This document shows positions 45,992 through 57,091 of a DNA stretch of 64,000 nucleotides, in pieces. The notes under the pieces were generated by a model. The model was not told where the DNA came from. It saw nothing but the letters and a program-made list of their open reading frames with translations, and ran no database searches. The stretch lies in assembly GCA_026120035.1 (NCBI GenBank), contig JALRME010000016.1, positions 806,001 through 870,000 on the forward strand, read 5' to 3'. The first letter of the stretch is position 1, and each line of letters begins with the position of its first letter. Both the position numbers and the translations under genes were made by a program. The stretch comes from Coleophoma eucalyptorum. Lineage: Eukaryota > Ascomycota > Leotiomycetes > Helotiales > Dermateaceae.

Positions 45992-48101
45992 CTATACCAT
46001 CACCGTCATGCCATCCATATTCTTTGTCTGCGGCCAGTTGGCGAAGGAGACGGAATCGTTCGCGTCCTTCATCTTGTTAAAAATGGTTCTGTCAGACTCG
46101 ATCTTCATTGAGGGCTGGCGAACGTGGAACTGCTTTTCGTTAGTATAATGGCGCTTCCCACAACAGTGGACACATACCCCAGAGTAAACCGCGCCTTGGT
46201 TGATGCCGATGCTGTCGCCCACAAATTGAAGCTTGGTGATCATCCACTTTCGCTGTGCTTCAGTCGCGAAATCCGATGTCGCTCCTGCAATCAATGGCCA
46301 GAGCAGGAACAAGCCTGAGATCCCTTTGCCTGCGGTGCCGGTGTCTTCACCGCAAGGAAATGCGAAGCCGGTGTCAACACCCTTGGTGGTGTCATTTCGT
46401 GGAAGACCACCCAAGAAATTGGGTACGCTGGCAATCATATCTCCAATCAATTCTTCACAGAGTCGGGCCGCCTTTCGGTACTCAGGCGTTGTTCTGTAAT
46501 CCCGCGGAGCACAGAGCCACGCCGTGCACCGGACTGTAATCTGAGACAAGAGCAACCGACAAGCTCGTGACATGTTCCACAAGTTGGCCATCCACATGCC
46601 AGAATACATATCTATCTTGCCGGAAAAGCAATTCGACGAAGCAAGCTCTTCTTCAGACATGTTGTCATTCCAAGCCACTGTTTTGAATTGCCAGTGAGGT
46701 GGGAGGCTTGCGATCCATTCGAGGTACTCGTTTTCTAAAGCCTCAGCTCGATGCATAATCTCCAGCACCTTTTCAAAATTTGCCGGTGTTCGCTGGGCTG
46801 CACTTATTACTGCCTCGGTTTGTGTTCTTAGGTCCACCACCTTGAGATTTGTGTCATTGCAGCCGTGCATCCCCTCGAGGCTAAGGCTTATCCACCATTC
46901 TACGGGCAGGTCCAAGCTCCTCGAGTTTAAGATGCAGTAAGGAATCTGCACAGCTGTTAGTAATCTTATTTGATGTCTCTGGGCGGTTTGTGCACATACC
47001 ATTTGTGCTCTAACGGTGAGATGCAGCTCTCGGGTTACAGCATTCGTAGGAATATCTGTTCCACGCATTTTGACCAGCGCCACAGCACCGTTCATGTGGT
47101 CGTTCCAACCCATATGTACTTTTGAAGAGCATATTGTCTGCTATTTATTAGCCTCGGATTCAGCTCTCGACCTGACCTACATACCTCGAAAAGACCTAAT
47201 AGCAGCACCGAAGCCAATGTATGATCTAATTTTACCAGCTCAGGGTCTCGAAGCGCAGCGTTTACTTGACGAAGTGCCTTTGCATATTCCTGCGAAGCTC
47301 GAGGAAGTACAGCTTTGGAATATGACCTGTTGCCGAAGGATGCCAAAGCAACGGCATTCAGCGATAGTGCAAAGGTAGAGCCTGGATCGTGCATCTTCAT
47401 CAAGGGCAGAAGATATGTCATGTATCCGAAGTTGTTATTTCCTTTTGGAAGCAAGACAAAATTTGAAAAGAAGTAATTCGTCGCTTGCTGCTCGATTGGA
47501 ACGGAAAGTTGCTGATACATGGACGACGGTCGACTTTGAGGGGATGATCGGACTAACCAAGTGCTAGAGTCTTCGGGAGAATCTGCACTCCAACTCGCTG
47601 CATCACTGCATATACTGGAGTTCGAACTTATTGAGCTGGATCGAGAATGACCTCCCTGGGAACCGTCGGAAGAAACGCTTGTCCAGTCAAACTCGGGAAG
47701 GGTCTTAGATGTCTTGCGTGGTTTTCGTGCTCGAGCTTTTCGTTCTGTAGCCTTGGTCTCATTCCTAAGAATAGTATCGATTGGGCTTCGATATCCGGGA
47801 CATTCCTTCTTCAATTTCTCGCAGTTCATACAACCCGGCTTTCTCTCATCGCACTGATCGTTAAACATACGTAAGCATCTACTCGTTCATGTGAATTTAG
47901 AGAAGTTAGGCCACAAACCTTCACACGTCGAGTTCTGCACATATAGCAGCCACGCGAGGGTCTCCCAACTATTGGATACCAAGATCAGCTTGAAGTTACG
48001 GTCAATATGAGCAGCTGGTTCAAGTCCCGGTGCCTTCCGACAGCGGCAGGCAAAGTTGCTTGAGCGGGGTGTCTTTAAGAAAAGTACTTACCGTTGACCA
48101 T
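45992..48101 (-). CDS. Zn2Cys6 fungal transcription factor
   Basis: Minus-strand exons are 48101-48092, 47968-47919, 47853-47185, 47137-47000, 46945-46178 and 46129-45992, giving 590 residues. The zinc cluster matches CX2CX6CX6CX2CX6C exactly (C11, C14, C21, C28, C31, C38), with RTRRVKCDERKPGC. A disordered Ser-rich stretch follows, then the helical fungal-specific domain with FSNFVLLP, ALNAVALASFGNR and LLLGLFE. It is a probable DNA-binding regulator of unknown targets. The last intron (46177-46130) is 48 nt and in frame. It carries the branch consensus TACTAAC, so I take it as spliced. If retained it adds 16 residues. Confidence 0.85.
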
Positions 48102-50367
48102 TTTGCAATGTTTGTCCTGGTCAAGCTTGCAGGGTTTGCGGAAGCGGAAGTACTGGCCGGTTCAGAAGAGGTTGACAAGCAGGTAAACAGTTGTGGTGTT
48201 TGCAATAGAGAGCAGAACAAAGACATCTTATCGTCCTTACCCCCCTGTGGGCTGCGATGACCTATTGCGCAGTGAAGTCAAAGCGACCCCTCAGACGAGC
48301 AACCGCTGTTCCTTGTGGTGTTTCATAATACACGCAGTTGTTTTTGCTTCTTGTAGTTACATGGAAGACCCTCGACCATTCGAGTTTCATATTGCTACTT
48401 TCCGATGACAAGAAGCTGTTCTCTCACTCCGCTGGAGGAAAACCATCTGAGCCTTAGGTGCGTTCTTCTCGAAGCCGGTTTTGCTGGTCACAGGAAGTTT
48501 CCCTGGCACGTGTATTCCGCCCATTCGTGCCACCACATATACAAAGTCAGTACAACGAAGCTGAGTACCGGTGTCCGAGCTGGTCTGAGGACTGCGGCAA
48601 CAGAGGGGTGGGCGGCCGGCACTTAGTCGATGGGGAAGATCACGGCTCGCCCATCCGGAGAAGAAACTCTAAATTGGTGCACCACAGTTCGAGGAATTTT
48701 GGAGAAGCATCTCGGGCATTCGATAACGGGTATGGATACACCCCAAGCACCCAAGCAGCAGATTGCAACCCGCTTCGTTTGTAGAGCCCACGTTCAGTCT
48801 CGCCCAGTTCTGGCGGAGGGTTGACACTTTCTCGCACGCATCGCTTGCCGCATTGGGCCCTAGCTCGACAACGCAACCCCTCTGGCTTCTAAGAATAAGG
48901 TATGGACCAGTAGCGCAGCCGCGGTCCCGGTATATCTTTGGCTTCCGAGCGAAAGCGAGGGGAGCAAATGTGGACTGAATGGCCGTTCCGACGTCCTTGT
49001 TTCGTTTGCGAAAATAAACTTGTCCCTCCGACATCTTCCTTGCCGACCATATTAAGGTTGTCAACCGCTGCTTTCGGACTTTTCTCCTTCTGACGATTAT
49101 CTACCGGTATCTATCGTCATGCGTGTCATCCTGAAAGATGATCTACCCTCGGTGGGTTGGTTGCTCGCATCGCGCATCGCGGCCTCTTCTTGCAGTCTTC
49201 GCATCGTATAAGCGGTAATTACGACAACTGTCAACGATGACTCTTGCTGGGTATAGCAACCCACAGTATTCTCTGTGGGTGCAGTCACTTGCGAGGGATT
49301 ACCGACTTAACCTGTCTTGAAGAAAAGATATCTAGTTACATTCTTTGCAAAATGGCTTTGCAAATCTTGGTTGCGATATCATACAAATGCATGCCTTCTA
49401 CTCCACGTTGGGACGCAGGGTAAATGAATGGATGCTGCCGGAAAACGGTTGAAAGAGCTCGGATAAGATGATGGGATCAGGGTAAGATGGAAGAATGGAG
49501 AACGAACTACCACTCTTCCATCGTTGTACCTGAGCGGTAGCTTGAAACCAAACAAAAATATACCAGACTAATTGATTATAATCACGTGGTTGATTCTCAT
49601 CGCATGGGACCTGCCCTCACGTTTCGCGTCTGCAAGTACCTGTCAACTATTCACCATCTTCTCGTTTTATAATCCGAATGGAAGCTGTTTCCAGTTGCAT
49701 CTGCCAAGGCCAGGATTAAATATGGAAATCAGACTACCAAATCGGGTTATGCTTAAACTGACAACGGCTTGACGTTTCTGTCATTGACCAGAAAATCCGC
49801 TATATCTCATCTATTTTTGGTTATGGCAGCACAACGTCTCCCTGCCGACACTGCTTTTCAAGTCGCATGGTGGTTCAAGCTTTGCGTTGACCGTATTGAG
49901 AAACTTGACAGCCAGATGTTGTCACTGACAGCCCGGTGGTGTCAAACCGCCATGACCGATCCTTCACTATCTACATACTCTCATTGGGCTCCAGGCCGTC
50001 ACCCACCCTTCATCACACGGAAGAGCTTCTACCCAGGTACCTCTCAAGATTGTTCTATCGTTCATAGCTGGGCTTCCCTTCCTTAACCAAAACAAATGTT
50101 AAAGAGCCACCGTGGGTTCGAGGGTATCTCTACCATATCTTTGAATCTAGAACGACCCGTGCATGTTCTTGGCTCACGTCCAGCAATTATTGTACGTCTT
50201 ATACCCCTATCCTAGTGACCAAAGGTAATTTTTCAGTAATAGATCAAACATGACCCCACAAGGCTGGAGTCATTGAAAGACGGGCACGGCTAGAACACAA
50301 TCTCTAGCGTGGGTGTTGATTGACACACCGGAGAATTTACCATGAACTGATGGTCACCAAACACAAT
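48102..50367. other. Gene-poor interval after the transcription factor
   Basis: This is more than 2 kb with only short frames on both strands. The first few hundred bases must include the transcription factor's promoter. No conserved protein, RNA gene or intact transposon was recognised. Confidence 0.5.
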
Positions 50368-50660
50368 TCAGTGGCCGAATCTTCTTTGATAGGCTATGAT
50401 ATATTTTAGGTTTGCAAGTTCCAGTAGGATATGCTGAAAAACTCCTGTTTCTAGGGATCCAGATGGAATTGATCTGCTAACTTGGGCTAGTTTGTTCGCA
50501 GGTTTAGAGCCAACTGGTTGGGTTGGTTGAGACAGACTCTTGGCATGGCCTCCACTCTTTATGTCCATCATCAACGGCAATTCGGCTCTCCTCATCCCGG
50601 CTCTGATATTCGAGATTACAGAATCAATGGTGGTTGGGGAGAGCACCAGTCACAATATGA
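50368..50660 (-). pseudogene. Possible relic of an FAD-binding (BBE/PCMH-type) oxidase
   Basis: A minus-strand frame reads PTTIDSVISNIRAGMRRAE, then LPLMMDIKSGGHAKS. This resembles the start of the FAD-binding PCMH domain of berberine-bridge-type oxidases, where a P-T-x(4)-V segment is followed by R/KSGGHS. The match is about 40 residues long. No upstream signal peptide and no downstream domain can be followed, and the frame soon ends. It is either a decayed gene fragment or chance similarity. Confidence 0.25.
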
Positions 50661-52823
50661 GCCGCTACGTGATGTACTAGCATAGCAGGCACCTATCGCC
50701 ATAATATTGTTGATGCTCGGACTGTTTCCTGGATTTGATATGGATGCCAGGCTCAGGCCTGCTTCACAGGCTCCCGAGGTGATACGGCATCGACGGATGG
50801 GGAAGGTTTCCAGGCTCCATGAGCTCGCCACCGACAGTGAGGTGGATCCGGGCGTTCGTGTTGCCTGTCCTGTTTACAAATACGAGTCAGTTGTCGGAGA
50901 CTTTCTACCTCTTCTCCCATCTTAATGGCTATCTTATATCATGTCGACGCAGTCTCTCAAGACAATATGATTGAGGAACTCAAAAATGCCGAGTACGAAT
51001 CTCGGATGGAGATGACACTTCCTAGTAGGCTGTCTAGTGCATCTTGTCAACAGATTTGTGAGATGCCGCTTTCTTGGTCTGCTAATCGAGTTACCTTTCA
51101 CTTCTGTCTCTTCAGGTCAGTATTATCGCACCTCCGCAACTACTGATCTGACTATTTTCCATAATTCAACAGACTTCGTGGTCACTTTAACAACACCTAA
51201 TGAAGCAAGAATACTACGATTATGTGTCTAATACACCTAATCCCCGAATTAAGTAGAAGCTAACCATCTCCCTTATTTCACGACAAAACATACTTCCTGA
51301 AGGTGGCGAATGCGTCAGCTAGGGGCCTGGTGCGGTCTCAGCATCCTACTACGACACACTTACACCGAATGATCTGCCACGACTGCTGCACACAAATGCT
51401 AGGCAGTCGAGTTGAGGCCTGCCTACGCTTCTCAAACTTTACTGTGGTATCCAGATCAGTTGTGAGATGTGTCGAGTATGAACAAGTGGTAGGAATTCGG
51501 AGGCCCGCTTCCTATAGTAATATGCATGAACAGCTCGGATCTTTCAGACAATGGGATTAGGTCCCACTTTCATAGAAAGTCTCAGTGGTTTGAGTATTTA
51601 GATAGGTAGTCTTTCTGTATGTGTGTCACCCCATTGCATCAAGTGTTGTCTCGTAAGTGGGTACTAGCTTCTATATTCTACGAACATCCATGTGCGTTAC
51701 TCATTTCGCTCTGGATGCACTCTGTAATGTGATTTCTGCGCTTCGCCACTGTATATATGTATGGGCCTTAAAGCAGGGTCAGCTAGAAAGTAATGGGCAC
51801 CACGAAAAGAGTGCGGGAACGCGTAATGGGTGGGCAGTAAGAAGGAAAATGAAACGATAATTTCCTACACTATGCTGCTTTAGTCCTATTGATCTTCATA
51901 TCTCGAACAATTTATAACAGTTAAATCATGATGATATGCTATGGGCCCTTATATGCAGGTTGATAAGTGAAAGAAACGATTTCCTGGGCGAGTTTACAAG
52001 TCGCTTGATCGAGAATAAAATCTGAGTGTGAGAGCTTCGGAGTGTCTCTAAACGAACCTTTCTCGACCAGCTCTCTATAAACAAGCTGGCAAATCTTCTG
52101 CAAGAGCCCCCCACGATCTCTTAATTCTGGCTCAGGATCCAACTATAGCGGCATACTCTGCTCGTGCTCGAGAAATCACAGAAAAAAGGTGTTTCTGGCT
52201 TGTGATATGGCAGCCCGGCCAAACAAAGTTGCTTTATGGTTCCTGTAAATATTTTTTCTCGATTAGAACAAATTTAAATAGTTAACAGTTCTTTTGAACT
52301 CCAGTATGATATTTGCCAGCTAAGTGTTGACTATGCCTTCATTCACGATTCTGCACCCTGCAGAAATACCACAAATATTTGAGGAGGGACTATTACTGAG
52401 CGTCTTTCACAATTGAAGTTGGAGTATGATTGAGTAAAACTCGTGTCCTATGTAGTGCTTTCTTTTTCTCAAACAAAGCTGCCTCAAGAAGTGACTGATA
52501 GGTAGGAGCATCGCCTCTCTAAAAGGGGGGATTAGCGTCACATTCTAGCGAGCAACTAGCCGATCAACCTGCATATGCAGCGCAAGCCGCCGCACGAGAG
52601 CAAATGGAGACCCGGAGTAGACCCGCAACGGGTAGTGGTAGTAAACAAATCGATGGGCGAATAAATACGGCATCCCGACATTTCCAACGAAAGTTAACCC
52701 GACCCAGAAACCACAACCCCTCCGAATTCAGCCGCACGAAGCACAACTGCGCGTTCGTGCAAGAGTAGGATCAACAGCACATCGGGGAAGTTTCTGGCGC
52801 ACGCGCGCGTGTGCGAGCAAACC
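50661..52823. other. Gene-poor interval before MIS14
   Basis: This is AT-rich in places (51800-52500), with no supported gene. The last 250 bases are the likely promoter of MIS14. No repeat family was identified by eye. Confidence 0.45.
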
Positions 52824-53581
52824 ATGGCGGAATTCCACCGAAAGATTGAGCTTCAGAGCCCGGAGGACCTGCAGTATCTGATGTCCAATGTCCGACGCGC
52901 TGCATACGAGAAGATTGACAAAGACCTCCCGCCCATGCCTGGAGAGGATCCGATGCGAAAGCGTGTTGAAGAGCTGGTTCATGGTGTAAGTCACATATAT
53001 CCCCCTCCCCCCCCGCGCCACCTTTCTCGAGCTCTAGAGAGATCAAAATCACTAATGCGGACGTAAAATCGCAATAGTACATAGTCCAAGTCTTCCTCAA
53101 CGCGTCTGAGAACCTAACTGTCAACGGCCTCCCCGTTTCCGAGTTGCTAATCACGAATAGTAGTGACTCCGAGACCGCGAAGGAGATCGAGGAGTATGAG
53201 CCGTTGGATGGCAAGCTGTATGAGCGGGCGCTGGCATTGCAGAAGCAGGAGGAAGAGCTTGTTGAGGAGATTGCAGCACTGAGGAGGAAGAATCCTGGCG
53301 TTGCAGTGGAGTTGGCAAAGGAAGGGTATAGGGAAGGAATTGAGAGTGATGAGGTGGAATTGGCAAAGGCAGAGGAGGAGCTGAAAAAGGCCCTGCGCGA
53401 AGAAGGGAGGAATGGTCTCGATGTAAAGGGCCTGGAGAGGCAGGAGGATATTGAGGCTAGCTGGTTGAAGGGTGTAAAGGGTCTGGAAGCTTTGAAGAGT
53501 GGCCTGTCGGAGACTGTTGCCAAGAAGGAGAGGGCTGAGAGGGCAGAACAGTATGTGCTTGCCCCAGAGAAGAAAGGTTGA
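52824..53581 (+). CDS. mis14: Kinetochore protein MIS14/NSL1
   Basis: Exons are 52824-52985 and 53078-53581, giving 221 residues. The opening AEFHRKIELQSPEDLQYL and the segment KIDKDLPPMPGEDPMRKRVE are the family signature of Mis14/Nsl1. After the intron, VFLNASENLTVNGLPVSE continues into a long Glu/Lys-rich coiled coil (KLYERALALQKQEEELVEEI onward). The protein is a subunit of the MIND/Mtw1 complex, which links the inner kinetochore to the Ndc80 complex. The start ATG at 52824 is preferred over an upstream in-frame GTG. Confidence 0.88.
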
Positions 53582-53966
53582 ATCTCCCATGGATTATTCA
53601 AGGACTGGGTACGAAACTGGAGTTTTGGGGAAAGGCGCAATGGGCATGAATTCATGATATCCTGGGTGGTGGGAAACTTTGGAAACCTGACGTTGTCACA
53701 AGCTGCTTGCTTTACAATTTCACTGCAAATTATGCACATTGTGCTGAAGCTGGTATTACGTTGTGGACTGCATTCTAGATACTTAAATCAACGTAGGTTT
53801 GAGCAACAAACACGAAGGACTGAACACAACGTGTGCTTCCAATACTGAAGCCCAAGGTCTCTAGGGTGCCATTCGCCCATCTGATAGGACGACCGCCTCA
53901 ATAATCTGTGTACCAACTCCACACATCCTTTGCTCATAATGCTCTCAAAACAAGGTCTTTCAATAA
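53582..53966. other. Convergent 3' region
   Basis: 385 bases between the stop codons of MIS14 and SEC14. Nothing beyond trailing sequence is seen. Confidence 0.5.
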
Positions 53967-55173
53967 TTACGCGTGGGCAGGTGCTTGGGCAGTTTCGGTC
54001 TCTTCTCCTACAGCAACAGGTTTGGCAGGTGCTGGTGCTTCAGCTCCGGCATCTGGAATGGTAGGAGGGTTGGTAGCAGTATTATCGATGATGGTCTCCT
54101 GAGCTTGGGGAGCTGGTGCTGGCTTGCTCTGCCACTTTGGAGGCTTAGCCCATTGAGCATCCTTCCAAGGACCCTCGTCTGAGAAAGCACATCCACCAGG
54201 ACAATCACAGCTTCCGCCGAAGATCTTTGGCAAGTTCTCAGCTGGGACCTGGCTCAACAACTCCTTCTGGTAACCAGAACCCAAAACATGGATCTTCTCA
54301 ACGGTCACTGGATCTAACCAACCCTTGACAACACCGAACACTGTAGAGAAACCCCAAGGGGCGTTGATCAAGTAGAGACGACCCATGCGTTCGGGATAGT
54401 AGTTTTGGGACATTGCGGAGGCTTGCTTGACATAGGCGTAGACAGAGCTGACTTTTGAGAGTCCAACGCCCTTCAAGTCCATGATCGTGCAGCAGGTTTC
54501 GAGTAGGTATCCTGATTTTCTCGAGCAGGCAGGCAGTCTGGGGTCGGCAACCTTTTCGTACTCAACAGCGAGGTTTTGCAACATTCGTTCTGACGAGGTG
54601 ATTTTGTACATGGCAGCAAGATCAATGTTTCCCAGTTGCTCGATGTAGACAGGGCGTCCATCCTATACCAGGTCAGTCCTGTTGCATCCAAAACAGCGGT
54701 GTCCAGTACTTTATCGGTCTTGTGGTAGTATTGAGGGTAGTATGCAAACACCTGCTCCTTCTCCTTATAATCGAAGGTTCTCACGAGATCATCGAGGTTG
54801 AAGTCCTTGCGCCATTGCTCACACTCAACAAACCTATGCATATTGTCAGTATCTGAAGCCATATACTACTTGCGCGACAACATACATCTTCTTGGTCAGA
54901 GCAACGTCGAACTTTCTGGCTCGCAAGAATCGCAGCTAGTGGGCTGTTAGCACCCCTCTCCCGCCCCCGCACTCGTACACATACAAGAGTCAAGGTGTCC
55001 AAACGCTCAGTGAAGCCCTCCTTCTCGAGCTCAGCACGGAGCTGGTGTACTTGGGCATCTTGAACCGGGGTTGTGTGTCCAGGATGGCCTGGTTGGTTGA
55101 CGGGAGACACAGTAGGGAAGTCGTACTGGTCGTACTTGGGGTCCAGGTTGATGGTAGGAGTTTCGGCAGCCAT
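53967..55173 (-). CDS. sec14: SEC14 phosphatidylinositol/phosphatidylcholine transfer protein
   Basis: Minus-strand exons are 55173-54985, 54935-54886, 54833-54710 and 54662-53967, giving 352 residues. The CRAL-TRIO N-domain has [10 protein letters not shown] and [18 protein letters not shown]. The lipid-binding domain has [55 protein letters not shown] and [15 protein letters not shown]. Sec14 exchanges PI and PC and supports Golgi secretion and PI4P signalling. A Pro/Ala-rich tail of about 50 residues follows the domain and is longer than in the yeast protein. VPS74, a PI4P effector, lies a few kilobases away, probably by chance. Confidence 0.95.
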
Positions 55174-55510
55174 GGTGACAGTTGTTCTGGAGCGACGTGC
55201 AGGTGTTTTGTTGATGTTGTCTTCTTCTCGAATAAGAATCGCAGGTGCACGTACTGCTACACTAAATACTTGGGTGAATTCTGGCTTTAGTTCGTCATTG
55301 CTCGCTTAGCGACAACTGAGGGGCCGCAACCGCTTGGAAAAGGGGCAGGCACGAGGTAGTGCGGGACTTAGTCTAGGAAATCATGTCATAAGATACCGGC
55401 AGTCTCACATATAGCAAGATTCGTGGGTTTACGGACGGACACAGAGCTCTAAAGACACGACGCATGTCGTCTGGTATCACTTGCTTGAATTTACGACGGA
55501 TATAGCTTTC
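55174..55510. other. SEC14 promoter and prefoldin 3' region
   Basis: 337 bases between the SEC14 start codon and the prefoldin stop codon, both genes on the minus strand. No other feature is seen. Confidence 0.5.
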
Positions 55511-56396
55511 TCAACCATTGGGAGATCCCTTCTTCTCCTGTGCTTCTTGAGCATCTTGCTCGTTCTTCTCTTTCCGCTTCATGGTGACATCCCAGTTGTA
55601 CACACGCGCCGTAGCCACCTCCATTGTCTATCTCGCAGTTAGCTATGTGTGGGAGCTTGAAACGTAGGAGATAAGTACCGTGATCTGTTCCCGGAGGAAG
55701 TCCATATCTTCTTCGCAGTTTGATAGGTTCTGCTTCGCGGCTGCAAGCTTGGAAGCGAGTAGCTCTTCCGCCTCGTCAATGGGATATGACAGCATAACGT
55801 TGGCCTAGACAAAGATTCAGCACTGTCTCGGATTCACATTATTGCGCCATGTCTTACACCTAGCCACAAGTATACCTCCTCCGTTGGTGGCACGTGTGCC
55901 TTTGCATAGAGGGTATCGTTCAGTTCAAAGGTTGCTTCGATTGGATCTGAACCAGGCTAGAAAGGAGTCGTTAGTTTTCCTAGACATTGCTAAGCCGGAA
56001 GAAGGAAATCTACCTTTCTCGTCTTCAGAAAGCGAACAGTATCCAGCGTCTTCTGAATGTCGGGCATTTTGTCTTTTAAACCTACAGCTCGACGCTGTTG
56101 ATTCTGCTCCATGAACTGGTACTTCCTACTGCCGCATCAGACCATATCCCCCAACCATAACTATATCCTGCGAAACATACGAGATCATCTCCTGGAAATT
56201 CTTGAGAGTAGGCTCGACGTCTGCTCGTACGGTAACATAGTCCTCAACTCTGTCGACGAAAGGCGCATAGGGTATGCCGCGTGGATTTGTGGCGGCCACA
56301 TCTTTTCTAACGACAAAGTTAGCTCTGGATAGCTCTAAAATGCGTCGTTTTTGAATCGAGGAGCTTCAACACATACTTTACGGCCTGGTCTGCCAT
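55511..56396 (-). CDS. pfd3: Prefoldin subunit 3 (VBP1/PAC10)
   Basis: Minus-strand exons are 56396-56377, 56306-56181, 56128-56014, 55956-55858, 55804-55679 and 55627-55511, giving 200 residues, the expected size. The conserved NPRGIPYAPFVDRVEDYV opens the first helix (KYQFMEQNQQRRAVGLKDK). The beta hairpin has FELNDTLYAKA and VYLWLGANVMLSYP. The second helix has EELLASKLAAAKQNLSNCEE and ARVYNWDV. Prefoldin hands nascent actin and tubulin to the CCT chaperonin. Six exons in under 900 bases make this the most fragmented small gene in the window. Confidence 0.92.
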
Positions 56397-57091
56397 GTTC
56401 GCTGGCAGCAGAGAGATGTGGTTAAGACGACCACAATCGCAGCGAGACTCAATTTCTGGCATATTTTGCCGAAGGCGGTGGAGTGGTATGAGGCGGTGCA
56501 TGAAACGCCACAATTACCCACAAGTAAGGTAGAGCAAGCTTTCGTTTGACGTCCCAGAATTTGATGAGAAACGATCTCTTCAATCTATCGTGTGACTTAC
56601 CACAGTAGACAAAGTATGAGCCACCGCTAAGACTAGACTTGACATTATATATAATTCTGAATGCATGTCTCGTTCTTCCGTTGACTTTACTTCATGTTTG
56701 TATTGTAGTATTCAACAATTGCAATATTTGAGAGGTTACTAAGTGTTAAGGCACCCACTACACTTCACTGCTACCAACGCTACCACTACCGTCTATAGTG
56801 GCTATAAGTAATATTTCGGTAGAAAATACGATGCAGTATCTGCGTCCTTGGAGCTGCCTACTTCTTGGACATGTTCTCCGTGACCTTTCGCTTGTGCTGC
56901 AATGCAGAAGCCCTTCTGGGTTCTGCTTAGAGGTTGGGATTAGATTCTGAGTCGGTAGCCTGTCTGCTTTATGGTCCAAATCGATCGTTGCCAAGCCATT
57001 GTTCTTCGACCATTGACGCGAGCATTTTAATATCCGCATCGTCAAACAAATCCCAAAGCCCTTCATGTTCTAATGGAAATTCATGGGCCAT
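56397..57091. other. Intergenic region
   Basis: Prefoldin promoter and trailing region of the 554-residue gene. No gene or repeat is seen. Confidence 0.5.

Noticed and set aside
47990..48035. B-box-like GGTTCAAGTCC within the first intron of the transcription factor
   Set aside because: No pairable T-stem, no A box at the right distance and no acceptor stem; it lies inside a well-supported intron.
49769..50086. 105-codon plus-strand frame in the gene-poor interval
   Set aside because: No known motif and no splice extension that improves it; length is compatible with chance.
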